A stretch of 32,788 nucleotides of DNA from Zoogloeaceae bacterium (lineage in GTDB: Bacteria > Pseudomonadota > Gammaproteobacteria > Burkholderiales > Rhodocyclaceae): NCBI GenBank assembly GCA_016791005.1, contig JAEUNY010000150.1, forward strand, positions 1 to 32,788, written 5' to 3'. Under the pieces are notes generated by a model that was not told the origin of the DNA, made no database searches, and was given only the letters and a program-made list of their open reading frames with translations. A program made the position numbers and the translations under genes. Positions 10,239 to 18,297 of this stretch are shown here, in pieces. The number at the start of each line of letters is the position of its first letter. Within the stretch, counting starts at the first letter, position 1.

Positions 10239-11049
10239 GATCACCCCCCAGGAGGTCCGATTCGTAGGCCGGAGCCGGGAAGTGCAAGGGCACCGGCCCG
10301 TCCGCCTGGGCCCAGACGAACTGATGGACCCACGGGTCTTCCGACGCCCGGATCTCCGCTGGCGTGCCTTCAGCAACGACCCGCCCCTCGGAAATGAAGT
10401 AGATGTAATCCACGATCTGCAGGGACTCCTGGACGTCGTGGGTCACCACGATGGAACTCGCCCCGAGGGCGTCGTTCAGCGTGCGGATGAGCTGCCCGAT
10501 GACGCCCAGCGAGATCGGATCCAGCCCAGCAAAGGGCTCGTCATACATGATAAGGCCGGGGTCCAGAGCCACCGTCCGCGCCAGGGCCACCCGCCGCGCC
10601 ATGCCACCCGAAAGTTCGCTGGGCATCAACTGGGCCGCGCCCCGCAAACCCACGGACTGCAATTTCATCAGGACAAGGTCGCGAATCAGCGATTCCGGCA
10701 GATCGGTATGCTCACGCAGCGGGAACGCCACGTTGTCGAACACCGACATATCCGTAAACAGGGCGCCAAACTGAAAAAGCATCCCCATGCGGCGGCGCAG
10801 CGCATAAAGGTTCCGACGGGAAATGTTCGCCAGAGGCTCGCCGTAGGCCTGGACGTCTCCCCCCGTTGCCTGTAACTGCCCCCCGATCAAGCGCAGGAGG
10901 GTGGTCTTGCCGCATCCGCTGCCCCCCATGATGGCCACCACCTTGCCCCGGGGCACGACCAAATCGATCCCTTTCAGGATTTCCCGGTCGGCATAGGCAA
11001 AACGGACATTCTTGAGCGAAACGATGGGGTCGGCGGCGGAAGGAGGCAC
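10231..11049 (-). CDS. mlaF: Phospholipid ABC transporter ATPase MlaF
   Basis: The ATPase shows Walker A GGSGCGKT, Q-loop FQFGALFTDMSVF, signature LSGGMARRVALAR, Walker B LIMYDEPFAGLDPIS and a switch His in VVTHDVQES. It powers MlaFEDB, which moves phospholipids across the inner membrane face. No ATG or clear ribosome-binding site exists near the N-terminus. GTG 11049 is chosen because it begins just before the conserved IVSLKNVRFAY strand. TTG 11106 would add 19 residues but would start upstream of the likely promoter at 11087-11095. First gene of the minus-strand operon that runs to hisD; divergent from the response regulator gene. Confidence 0.94.
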   Translation of the reverse strand: MPPSAADPIVSLKNVRFAYADREILKGIDLVVPRGKVVAIMGGSGCGKTTLLRLIGGQLQATGGDVQAYGEPLANISRRNLYALRRRMGMLFQFGALFTDMSVFDNVAFPLREHTDLPESLIRDLVLMKLQSVGLRGAAQLMPSELSGGMARRVALARTVALDPGLIMYDEPFAGLDPISLGVIGQLIRTLNDALGASSIVVTHDVQESLQIVDYIYFISEGRVVAEGTPAEIRASEDPWVHQFVWAQADGPVPLHFPAPAYESDLLGGDHA

Positions 11050-11086
11050 GAGTGGGGTGGAGGTCGCACTGTTCTGATTTGGCGAT

Positions 11087-11095
11087 ATTGTAACA
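11087..11095 (-). promoter_or_regulatory. Candidate extended -10 promoter of the mla operon
   Basis: On the minus strand the bases read TGTTACAAT, an extended -10 element (TG-N-TACAAT, one mismatch to TATAAT). No convincing -35 is seen at 16-18 bases, which is tolerated with an extended -10. Transcription would begin near 11080, about 30 bases before the chosen mlaF GTG. It is the best candidate in the short divergent region between mlaF and the regulator gene. Confidence 0.45.
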
Positions 11096-11130
11096 GACTG
11101 CAGCAAATTTCCCGGAGATCATGTTGCTTT

Positions 11131-11155
11131 GCAGCATTTCCGCAACAGATGCTGC
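11131..11155. promoter_or_regulatory. Inverted repeat GCAGCAT-N11-ATGCTGC, candidate operator
   Basis: Two perfect 7-base arms (11131-11137 and 11149-11155) are separated by 11 bases. A further GCAGCA lies at 11100-11105 in the same orientation as the first arm. The repeat ends 3 bases before the -35 element of the regulator gene and about 35 bases upstream of the mlaF promoter, so a bound protein could affect either. The binding protein is unknown. Confidence 0.4.
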
Positions 11156-11158
11156 GAC

Positions 11159-11186
11159 TTGTCACCATCCCCCCATGGGCTAAACT
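11159..11186 (+). promoter_or_regulatory. Candidate sigma-70 promoter of the regulator/pilus operon
   Basis: TTGTCA at 11159-11164 and TAAACT at 11181-11186 are separated by 16 bases. The expected transcription start is near 11193, only about 3 bases before the first ATG at 11196. The next in-frame ATG is 11214. This would make the first gene nearly leaderless. Confidence 0.5.
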
Positions 11187-11195
11187 CTGGCCCTC

Positions 11196-12671
11196 ATGAC
11201 GCACGCCAACGGGATGCCCACCGCGCCCCGCCCATCCCTGCTCCTGGTGGACGATGATCCTCTGATCTGCGAAGCCTTTGGCTTTGTCCTGGCCAGTGAC
11301 TTCACGGTTCACCCCGCTTCAGGCCGGGAAGAGGCCATCGACGTGGTGCGCAGCCTGGCCACGATCCCGCAACTTGCCTTGATCGATCTGGGTCTGCCCC
11401 CGCGTCCCCACCGCCCGGATCAGGGCTTCGCGCTGATCAGCGAACTCCTCGCCCTCGCCCCGGAGATGCGGATTTTGGTGCTGTCGGGTCAGAACGAAGA
11501 GACCCATGCCCGCCACGCCCGAGCCCTTGGCGCCCTCGAATTCATCGCCAAGCCGGCCCACCCCGCAAGGGTTCGCGAGGCCCTCTTTGCCGCCCTTTCG
11601 ATCACTCCGGACGATCCGGCGAGGTCCGCCCTGCCGCTTCTGGGCAGCAGTCCGCCGATGGTGGCCCTGCGCGGGCAGATCCAGCAGTTTGCCGCGACCC
11701 CCTACCCGGTCCTCATCGAAGGCGAGTCGGGCACGGGCAAGGAGCGCGCCGCCGAGTGGCTGCATCATTCCAGCCCGCGACGGGACCAGCCCTTCCTGAC
11801 CCTCAATTGCGCGGCAATGTCGCCCCATCTCATTGAATCCCTGCTCTTTGGCCACGCCCGGGGTGCCTTCACCGGCGCCGCGGGCCAACGCGCCGGCTAT
11901 TTCGAAGACGCTGGGGAAGGAACCCTGTTCCTCGATGAAATTGGCGAGCTGCCCCTCGACCTCCAGCCGAAGCTTCTGCGCGTGCTGGAAAACGGCGAAT
12001 ACCAGCGGGTCGGCGAAACCCAGCGGCGCTTCAGCCAGGCGCGGGTCGTCGCGGCCACCAACCGAGATTTGCGGGCCGAGGTTCGCGCCGGCCGGTTTCG
12101 CGCCGATCTCTACCATCGCCTCAGCGTGTTTTCCCTCCGCGTGCCCCCCCTGCGGGACCTGGAGGAGGACCGCTTTCGCCTCCTCAGCCACTTCGGTGCG
12201 GCAGTGGCGGATCAACTTCAAGCCAAGCCCTTCCGCCTGGGCGGCGAGGCGGAAGGGCTCTGGCGTCAGTACGGGTTCCCCGGAAACGTGCGGGAACTGC
12301 GCAATATCGTGATCCGCCTGCAGACCAAGTATCCGGGCTGCGAGGTGGGACGATCGGAACTCGCCGCGGAGCTCGATCTCGCCGCCCCCCCAGCCCCGCC
12401 CGACCTGGCCGCCGAACTCCCCCCTTCCCCGGACCTTCTTCCGGAGGACGCACTGATCCGACAGGCCATGGCGTCCCTCGAACGGGAAGCGGGTTTCGAT
12501 CTGGACGCCACGCTGCGCGCCCAGGAGCGCGCCTTTGTCGAAGCCGCCCTGCGCCTCGCCCAAGGGAACATCAGCCATGCGGCCCGCCTCCTCGGCCTTC
12601 ATCGCACGACCCTCTACAACCGCATGGACGTCCTCGGGCTGCCCCGTCCCCAGGTCCCCGTGAATAACTGA
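11196..12671 (+). CDS. Sigma-54-dependent response regulator, PrsR-like
   Basis: The 491-residue NtrC-class activator has a receiver domain (about 13-130) with acidic D19-D21, phosphoacceptor D64, S96 and K119. An AAA+ domain follows, with Walker A GESGTGK (176-182), sigma-54 contact loop GAFTGA (223-228), Walker B TLFLDEIG (243-250) and FPGNVREL (361-368). A Fis-type helix-turn-helix (about 450-485) ends the protein. The receiver segment [18 protein letters not shown] strongly resembles PrsR regulators of PEP-CTERM systems, where DLGLPP plus an insert plus EGFA is usual. No PEP-CTERM gene or exosortase is in the window. The gene heads the pilus cluster, overlapping mshM by one base, and is the natural partner of the histidine kinase at 23394-25106. 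Its likely target is the sigma-54 promoter at 25300-25314. The start may be 11196 or 11214. Confidence 0.9.
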   Translation: MTHANGMPTAPRPSLLLVDDDPLICEAFGFVLASDFTVHPASGREEAIDVVRSLATIPQLALIDLGLPPRPHRPDQGFALISELLALAPEMRILVLSGQNEETHARHARALGALEFIAKPAHPARVREALFAALSITPDDPARSALPLLGSSPPMVALRGQIQQFAATPYPVLIEGESGTGKERAAEWLHHSSPRRDQPFLTLNCAAMSPHLIESLLFGHARGAFTGAAGQRAGYFEDAGEGTLFLDEIGELPLDLQPKLLRVLENGEYQRVGETQRRFSQARVVAATNRDLRAEVRAGRFRADLYHRLSVFSLRVPPLRDLEEDRFRLLSHFGAAVADQLQAKPFRLGGEAEGLWRQYGFPGNVRELRNIVIRLQTKYPGCEVGRSELAAELDLAAPPAPPDLAAELPPSPDLLPEDALIRQAMASLEREAGFDLDATLRAQERAFVEAALRLAQGNISHAARLLGLHRTTLYNRMDVLGLPRPQVPVNN

Positions 12672-13639
12672 TGACGGTCTATCTCGAACATTTCGGCCTG
12701 CGGGACGCACCATTCCGCCTCACGCCGCATCCCGACTTCTTTTTTGACGGCGCCCGGCGCGGAGCCACCCTCGAGGCCCTCCAATATGCCGTGCTCCACG
12801 AGGAGGGGATCGTCAAGGTCAGCGGCGAAGTCGGCAGCGGCAAGACGATGCTATGCCGGGTTCTGCTCGATCGCCTGCCGCCCACGGTCGACGCGCTCTA
12901 CATCGCCAATCCGACCCTCAGCCCGGAGGCCCTGCTCCACACCGTGGCGGAGGAACTGGGCTGCCCGCCTCAGCCCATTGCCGAAGCCCGCATCCGCCCC
13001 ATCCAGGACGCCCTCATTTCCCGCCACGCCGCCGGTCGACGCGTGGTCGCCCTGGTGGATGAAGCCCACGCCATGCCCAAGCCTTCGCTCGAGCAGATCC
13101 GCCTCCTGTCCAACCTGGAGACCGGTCAGCACAAACTGTTGCAGATCGTCCTGGTGGGTCAGCCTGAGCTCGACGAACTCCTCGGCGGAAGCGACATGCG
13201 CCAACTCAAGGATCGCATCACCCACCACTTCCGCCTCGATCCGATGCGCCCTGAGGAAACGGCCGACTACCTTCGCTTCCGGCTTCACGCCGCCGGCTAT
13301 CGGGGACCCGATCTCTTCGCGCCCACGGCGGTTCGCGCCATCGCCCGGGCCAGCGGCGGTCTGACCCGGCGCATCAACGTGCTGGCCGACAAGGCGCTGC
13401 TGGCCGCCTACTGCCAGGGCGGCCACGCCATCGGGCCGAAGATCGTGGCCACCGCGATCCGAGACGCCCACTACACAGCGACTCGAGATTGGCGGCCCTG
13501 GCTTGCCACCGGCCTCGCCATCGCGGGCCTGACGGGCGCCATCTGGTGGAACCTCCACCGACCTCCCGCGGGCCTGCCCGCCCCCCCGCCAGGCGCCCCG
13601 ACCCCGCCTGCCACGGCGCCCGCCGGGCCGAACGGTTGA
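12671..13639 (+). CDS. mshM: MshM/ExeA-type AAA ATPase of pilus assembly
   Basis: The 322-residue protein begins with the ExeA/MshM signature YLEHFGLRDAPFRLTPHPDFFF. Walker A GEVGSGKT spans 52-59 and Walker B VVALVDEAH spans 125-133. A single transmembrane helix lies at about 276-293, followed by a Pro-rich periplasmic tail of about 28 residues. GspA-class ATPases help place or assemble the outer-membrane secretin through the peptidoglycan; the usual peptidoglycan-binding domain is absent here, as in MshM. Its ATG overlaps the regulator's stop (TGATG), so the regulator and machine genes are coupled. Confidence 0.85.
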   Translation: MTVYLEHFGLRDAPFRLTPHPDFFFDGARRGATLEALQYAVLHEEGIVKVSGEVGSGKTMLCRVLLDRLPPTVDALYIANPTLSPEALLHTVAEELGCPPQPIAEARIRPIQDALISRHAAGRRVVALVDEAHAMPKPSLEQIRLLSNLETGQHKLLQIVLVGQPELDELLGGSDMRQLKDRITHHFRLDPMRPEETADYLRFRLHAAGYRGPDLFAPTAVRAIARASGGLTRRINVLADKALLAAYCQGGHAIGPKIVATAIRDAHYTATRDWRPWLATGLAIAGLTGAIWWNLHRPPAGLPAPPPGAPTPPATAPAGPNG

Positions 13640-13663
13640 AACGCCCTGCCAAATCGATAACAT
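13636..13663 (+). promoter_or_regulatory. Possible internal sigma-70 promoter before the secretin gene
   Basis: TTGAAA (13636-13641) and TAACAT (13658-13663) are spaced by 16 bases, placing a start near 13670 and leaving a 23-base leader to the secretin ATG. It sits in one of the few gaps (53 bases) of the cluster. The -10 matches only four of six positions, so this is tentative. Confidence 0.3.
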
Positions 13664-13692
13664 GGCCCCATGATTCCCCCCTCGCCCGCCCG

Positions 13693-15423
13693 ATGAGCGT
13701 TCGCCGCGCCCCGCCGATCGTCCTCACCGCCCTGCTGGCCGCCTGCGCCCAGGTGCCGACGCAGCCCCCTTCCGCCTCCCACCTGACCACCCAGGACGCC
13801 CCGTCGCCGCCCGCCACGGCTCCGATCCCGGACCCGGTCAGCGTCAGCTTCAGTCTTCCGCCCCCCAAGGCCAAGGCGCCGCTGGAAACCTATTCGGTGG
13901 TGGTGCACAACGTGCCGGTGGCTGACCTGCTCTTCGCCCTGGCGCGGGATGCCAAGCTAAACGTCGACGTTCATCCGGGCCTCACCGGGACGGTGACCCT
14001 CAACGCCCTCAACCAGACCCTCCCCCAGTTGCTCGCCCGCATCGCCCGCCAGGTGGACATGCGCTACGAATTGGAGGGGGGCAACTTGTTGGTCATGCCG
14101 GACACGCCCTTCCTGCGCACCTACAAGGTGGATTACGTGAATCTGAGCCGGACCGTGGCCGGCACCGTGGCCACCAACACCCAGATCACCACCTCCAACG
14201 CCGCCCTGACCGGCGCGGCAGGCGCGGGGGGGACCGGCGGCAACGTGTCCAGCACCAAGATCGAGAACGTTTCCCGCAACCAGTTCTGGGAATCCATCGA
14301 GAAGAACATCCAGGACATCCTGCGGGAAACCGACAAGATCATCCCCCTCGTGGATCGCGCGGGCAGCGCCCCCGCCAACGGCAAGGGTGGGGCGGGAGGC
14401 GATGACAGCGGTGTCCCCCGGGGAGAACGGCGGGAGTTCGCTTACCGGGAAGCCGCCTCGGTGATCGTCAACCGCGAAACCGGCGTGGTCACGGTGCGCG
14501 CCACCGGCACCCAGCACGCGCGCATCCAGGAATTTCTCGATCGCGTCCTGGCGTCGGCCCGCCGGCAGGTCCTGATCGAAGCGACGCTAGTGGAGGTCAC
14601 CCTTTCCGACGGCTACCAGCAGGGCATTGACTGGGCACGCATTGGCGGCGGCAGCAAATGGAGCATGCAGAGCCCAACTCTCGGCTCCAACGTCGGCAGC
14701 TCGGTGACGCCGTTCAAGATTGGCTATCTCAGCGAGAACTTGAAGATCGACCTGTCGCTCCTGGAAGCCTTCGGCACGGTCAAGGTGCTCTCCAGCCCCA
14801 AGCTGGCGGTGCTCAATAACCAGACCGCTCTTCTCAAGGTCGTGGACGAATTCGTCTATTTCAATGTCAAGGCGGAAACCATCACCACCGCCAACGTCGG
14901 CACCAACACCACCTTCACCACCACTCCCCAGTCGGTCTCGGTCGGGCTGGTCATGGCCATCACCCCCCAGGTGGGGGACAGCGGGGAGATCACCCTCAAC
15001 GTCCGCCCGACCATCTCGTCAATCTCCGCCCTCAAGCCTGACCCCAACCCCGCCCTGGCGGAAGCGGGCGTGACCAATGAAGTTCCCCAGATCCGCACCC
15101 GCGAGATCGAATCGGTCCTGCGCCTGCGTAACGGCGAGGTGGGGGTGCTGGGTGGGCTCATGGAGGACCGCATCGACTACAAGACCGGTCGGGTGCCCCT
15201 GGTGGGGGCCATTCCGCTCCTCGGCGAGGCCTTCACCAACCGCATCAACGCCATCCAGAAGACCGAGCTGGTGATCTTCCTGCGGCCCGCCGTGGTGGAC
15301 GGCAGCCCCGCCGATCCCCGCCCCGCGACGCTGCTCGAGCGTCTGCCCGGACCCGAGTTCCTCCGCCAGGCCCCCGTGCCCGGGCGGGCCAACTTTCCCA
15401 CCGAGCCGCTGCTCCTTCATTAA
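13693..15423 (+). CDS. mshL: Outer-membrane secretin, MshL type
   Basis: The 576-residue lipoprotein secretin has a lipobox LAAC with Cys18. An N-terminal STN-like domain follows (VVVHNVPVADLLFALARDAK). After it come an N-domain, two Gly/Ala/Asn-rich inserts, and the C-terminal secretin beta-barrel with QVLIEATLVEVTLSDGYQQG, VLSSPKLAVLNNQTALLKV and VPLVGAIPLLGEAFTNR. It would form the outer-membrane pore for the pilus. The ATG at 13693 was chosen because the lipoprotein signal starts there; the frame is open 204 bases further upstream but overlaps mshM. MshL fits better than PilQ because of the mshM and mshN neighbours. Confidence 0.92.
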   Translation: MSVRRAPPIVLTALLAACAQVPTQPPSASHLTTQDAPSPPATAPIPDPVSVSFSLPPPKAKAPLETYSVVVHNVPVADLLFALARDAKLNVDVHPGLTGTVTLNALNQTLPQLLARIARQVDMRYELEGGNLLVMPDTPFLRTYKVDYVNLSRTVAGTVATNTQITTSNAALTGAAGAGGTGGNVSSTKIENVSRNQFWESIEKNIQDILRETDKIIPLVDRAGSAPANGKGGAGGDDSGVPRGERREFAYREAASVIVNRETGVVTVRATGTQHARIQEFLDRVLASARRQVLIEATLVEVTLSDGYQQGIDWARIGGGSKWSMQSPTLGSNVGSSVTPFKIGYLSENLKIDLSLLEAFGTVKVLSSPKLAVLNNQTALLKVVDEFVYFNVKAETITTANVGTNTTFTTTPQSVSVGLVMAITPQVGDSGEITLNVRPTISSISALKPDPNPALAEAGVTNEVPQIRTREIESVLRLRNGEVGVLGGLMEDRIDYKTGRVPLVGAIPLLGEAFTNRINAIQKTELVIFLRPAVVDGSPADPRPATLLERLPGPEFLRQAPVPGRANFPTEPLLLH

Positions 15424-15434
15424 GCCTTGCCGTC

Positions 15435-16574
15435 ATGAGCCTCCTGATCGACGCCCTGCGAAAGGCCGAGCAAGCCCGGCAGGAATCCGAACGGCCTACC
15501 GTACCGGCCGCCGCGGAGGCCGGCTTGAGCCTGGCCCCCCTCGAGAGCGAGGCCGGCCGGACCGGGCAGGACGATCTGGCGGCGGAAGCGTTCGGCCCGG
15601 CCCCCACGCCCCCGGCGACAGCCCGGGGACCCGATACCCGGGCCGCGGTGCAGAACCTGTTCGAAGCCAAGGCGCCCGCCGGGCGACGGCTCTTCTGGCC
15701 GGTGGTCGCCACCGGCTCTGTGCTCGCCTTCACCGCGCTGGGGACCTACATCTGGTGGGGCACCCAGCCCCGCGGGCTGCAGGTTGCCCAGCTGACGGTT
15801 GCGGGGGTACGCACGCCGTCGCCCCCGGTTCAGGCGCCTTCAACGGCCCTCCCCCCGGCAGCGCCGCCGACGCTGGGCCCGGCGGAGGTCACCCCGCCGC
15901 CCCGCCCCGCCCCGCCGGAGCGAGGCCGCTTCGCCCCCGCCGAAGTCTCGTCCCGCAGCTCGGAGCGGATCGCCCTGCGGCGCAGCGAGCCCCCCACGGC
16001 TACTCCAGCCGCGAGCCTGCACGAAGCCTACGCCGCCTACAACCGGGGCGATCTGACCCGGGCGGGGCAGCTCTACGGCGACAGCCTCCGCCGGGATCCG
16101 CGGAATGTGGAAGCCGTGAACGGTCTGGCTGCCATCGCCCTGCGCCAGGGGCGGGCGGCAGACGCCGAACAGGGCTTCCTGCGGACCTTGACCATCGACC
16201 CCAACGATACGGTGGCCCTCGCCGGGCTTACGGAGCTGCGCAGCCGCGGACAGACCGATCGGGCGGAAACACCGATGCGCTCGTTGCTCGCCGCTCAGCC
16301 AGAGGCCTCGCCCGCCTATTTCACCCTCGGCAACGCCCTCGCCGCCCAGGGCCGCTGGGCCGAAGCCCAGCAGGCCTATTTTGACGCCCATAGCCGGGAT
16401 CCGGACAACCCGGACTACTTGTTCAACCTGGCGGTAAGCCTAGACCGGCTCCGCCAGGCACCTCTGGCACGCCGGTTTTATGCCGATGCCCTGCGCGCGG
16501 CCGAAACCCGGGCGGCCAGCTTTTCCGCCGAGCAGGCCCGGGCCCGCCTGCAGGCCCTCGGTGCGGCACCATGA
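15435..16574 (+). CDS. mshN: TPR protein, MshN-like pilus assembly factor
   Basis: The 379-residue protein starts MSLLIDALRKAEQARQ, a hallmark of the MshN/GspB-type cytoplasmic N-terminus. A transmembrane helix spans about 86-108. A long Pro/Ala-rich periplasmic linker follows, then tetratricopeptide repeats from about residue 195 (LHEAYAAYNRGDLTRAGQLY and successive helical pairs). Such proteins sit in the inner membrane and may stabilise the secretin or other machine parts. Eleven bases separate it from mshL, and its stop overlaps the mshE start in an ATGA. Family assignment is by architecture and neighbours, since MshN is poorly conserved. Confidence 0.82.
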   Translation: MSLLIDALRKAEQARQESERPTVPAAAEAGLSLAPLESEAGRTGQDDLAAEAFGPAPTPPATARGPDTRAAVQNLFEAKAPAGRRLFWPVVATGSVLAFTALGTYIWWGTQPRGLQVAQLTVAGVRTPSPPVQAPSTALPPAAPPTLGPAEVTPPPRPAPPERGRFAPAEVSSRSSERIALRRSEPPTATPAASLHEAYAAYNRGDLTRAGQLYGDSLRRDPRNVEAVNGLAAIALRQGRAADAEQGFLRTLTIDPNDTVALAGLTELRSRGQTDRAETPMRSLLAAQPEASPAYFTLGNALAAQGRWAEAQQAYFDAHSRDPDNPDYLFNLAVSLDRLRQAPLARRFYADALRAAETRAASFSAEQARARLQALGAAP

Positions 16575-18289
16575 ATGCGCCCCCCACCAGCACGCCGCCG
16601 CGCCGCCTGCTGGGGCAGATGCTCCTCGGGCTGGGCCTGATCAGCGAAGACCAGCTGCGCATCGCTCTGCTGGAGCAAACTCGTAACCCGCAGCCCATCG
16701 GCCGGCTCCTGGTGGGCCTCGGCTTCGTCTCCGAGGCCGCCCTGCGGGATGCCCTCTCCCAGAACCTGGGACGGCGCAGCGTCGATCTCGCCACCACCCT
16801 CGCGGACCCCGACGCCCTAGCCCTGGTGCCGGTGGATGTCGCCAAGCGGCACCGCCTCCTCCCGCTCCATTTCGACAAGTCGGCGGGCACCCTGTCGGTG
16901 GCCCAGGCCGACGTGAATGATGTGGTGGCGCTGGACAAGCTGCGCAGCCTCGTGCCCGAAGGAGTGGCAATCGAACCCCTTATCGCCGGGGAATCCGAAA
17001 TCGCCCGGGCCATCGACCAGTATTACGGCCACCAGCTCTCCATCGACGGGATCCTGCAGGAGATCGAGACCGGCGAGGTGGATTTTCGCGCCATCGCGGC
17101 CACCAACGACGAATACAGCCAGCCGGTGGTCCGCCTCGTGGACGCCCTGCTCCACAACGCCGTGAAGCGTGACGCCTCGGATGTGCACTTTGAGCCCGAG
17201 GCGTCCTTCGTCCGCATTCGATACCGCATTGACGGCCTCCTGCGCCAGATCCGCGCCCTGCACAAGTCCTACTGGCCAGCGATGGCGGTGCGGATCAAGG
17301 TCATGTCGGGGATGAACATCGCCGAGACTCGCGCCCCCCAGGACGGGCGGATTTCGCTTCACATCAGCGGCCGACCGGTGGATTTCCGCGTATCGACGCA
17401 ACCGACCATCCATGGTGAGAACATCGTCCTGCGCATTCTGGACCGCCAGAAGGGCATCGTGCCCCTGGACGGATTGGGGCTGACCGAGCAGCAACTCGAC
17501 ACCCTCAAGCTGATGATCGCCCGCCCGGAGGGCCTGATCCTTGTCACCGGCCCCACTGGCAGCGGCAAGACCACGACGCTCTACTCGGTGCTGCACCACA
17601 TCAGCACCGAGAGCGTGAACATCATGACCCTGGAGGATCCCGTCGAATACCCCATGGCGATGGTGCGCCAGACCTCGGTTTCCGACGCCGCCAAGCTGGA
17701 TTTTGCCAATGGCGTGCGGGCCATGCTGCGCCAGGATCCGGACATCATCCTTGTGGGGGAGATTCGCGACCAGGACACGGCCGACATGGCCTTTCGCGCG
17801 GCCATGACCGGCCATCAGGTGTACGCCACCCTGCACACCAACTCGGCCATCGGCGCCATCCCGCGCCTCCTCGACATCGGCATTCTCCCGGACATCATGG
17901 CCGGGAACATCGTCGGCGTCATCGCCCAGCGCCTGTTGCGTCGCCTCTGCCCCCATTGCCGCGAAGCCTACGAGGCCGAACCCTGGGCGATCCGCCTCCT
18001 CGGGCCCCAGGCCGAGCGCTCGCCGCCCATTCTCTACCGCGCCGTCGGCTGCACGCGCTGTGATTACCAGGGCTATCGCGGGCGCATGGCGATCATGGAG
18101 ATCATTCGCATGGACCCCGACCTGGATGATCTAGTGGGGCGACGCGCCAGCGCCCGGGAATTACGCGGCGCGGCACGGGCCAAGGGGTTCCGGGCCCTGG
18201 CTGAAGACGGCATCCGCCGCGTCCAGGAAGGCAGCACCTCGCTGGAAGAACTCACCCGGGTGGTGGATCTCACCGACCGGATGGCCTAG
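16571..18289 (+). CDS. mshE: Pilus extension ATPase, MshE/GspE family
   Basis: The 572-residue hexameric ATPase has an N-terminal MshEN domain with two similar 24-residue halves (12-36 and 41-65: LLGQMLLGLGLISEDQL, then IGRLLVGLGFVSEAAL). An N2 domain follows, then the ATPase core: DASDVHFEP, Walker A GPTGSGKT (327-334), Asp box TLEDPVEYP (353-361), Walker B ILVGEIRD (393-400) and a His box around ATLHTN. A four-cysteine zinc site is formed by C460, C463, C494 and C497. MshE-type N-domains bind c-di-GMP in Vibrio cholerae. The first half here has RLLG rather than RLG, so the contact Arg is shifted by one. It powers pilin polymerisation. Confidence 0.94.
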   Translation: MNAPPTSTPPRRLLGQMLLGLGLISEDQLRIALLEQTRNPQPIGRLLVGLGFVSEAALRDALSQNLGRRSVDLATTLADPDALALVPVDVAKRHRLLPLHFDKSAGTLSVAQADVNDVVALDKLRSLVPEGVAIEPLIAGESEIARAIDQYYGHQLSIDGILQEIETGEVDFRAIAATNDEYSQPVVRLVDALLHNAVKRDASDVHFEPEASFVRIRYRIDGLLRQIRALHKSYWPAMAVRIKVMSGMNIAETRAPQDGRISLHISGRPVDFRVSTQPTIHGENIVLRILDRQKGIVPLDGLGLTEQQLDTLKLMIARPEGLILVTGPTGSGKTTTLYSVLHHISTESVNIMTLEDPVEYPMAMVRQTSVSDAAKLDFANGVRAMLRQDPDIILVGEIRDQDTADMAFRAAMTGHQVYATLHTNSAIGAIPRLLDIGILPDIMAGNIVGVIAQRLLRRLCPHCREAYEAEPWAIRLLGPQAERSPPILYRAVGCTRCDYQGYRGRMAIMEIIRMDPDLDDLVGRRASARELRGAARAKGFRALAEDGIRRVQEGSTSLEELTRVVDLTDRMA

Positions 18290-18297
18290 GACCGGCA

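Noticed and set aside
11196-12671. A PEP-CTERM/exosortase locus, suggested by the PrsR-like regulator
   Set aside because: No PEP-CTERM sorting signal, exosortase or exopolysaccharide synthesis gene was found in the window.
13489-13692. N-terminal extension of the secretin
   Set aside because: The extension overlaps mshM in another frame; the lipoprotein signal begins at the ATG at 13693.
16817-17956. A 379-codon frame opposite mshE
   Set aside because: Complement shadow of a high-GC gene; composition is His/Asp/Gly-rich and no family is recognisable.
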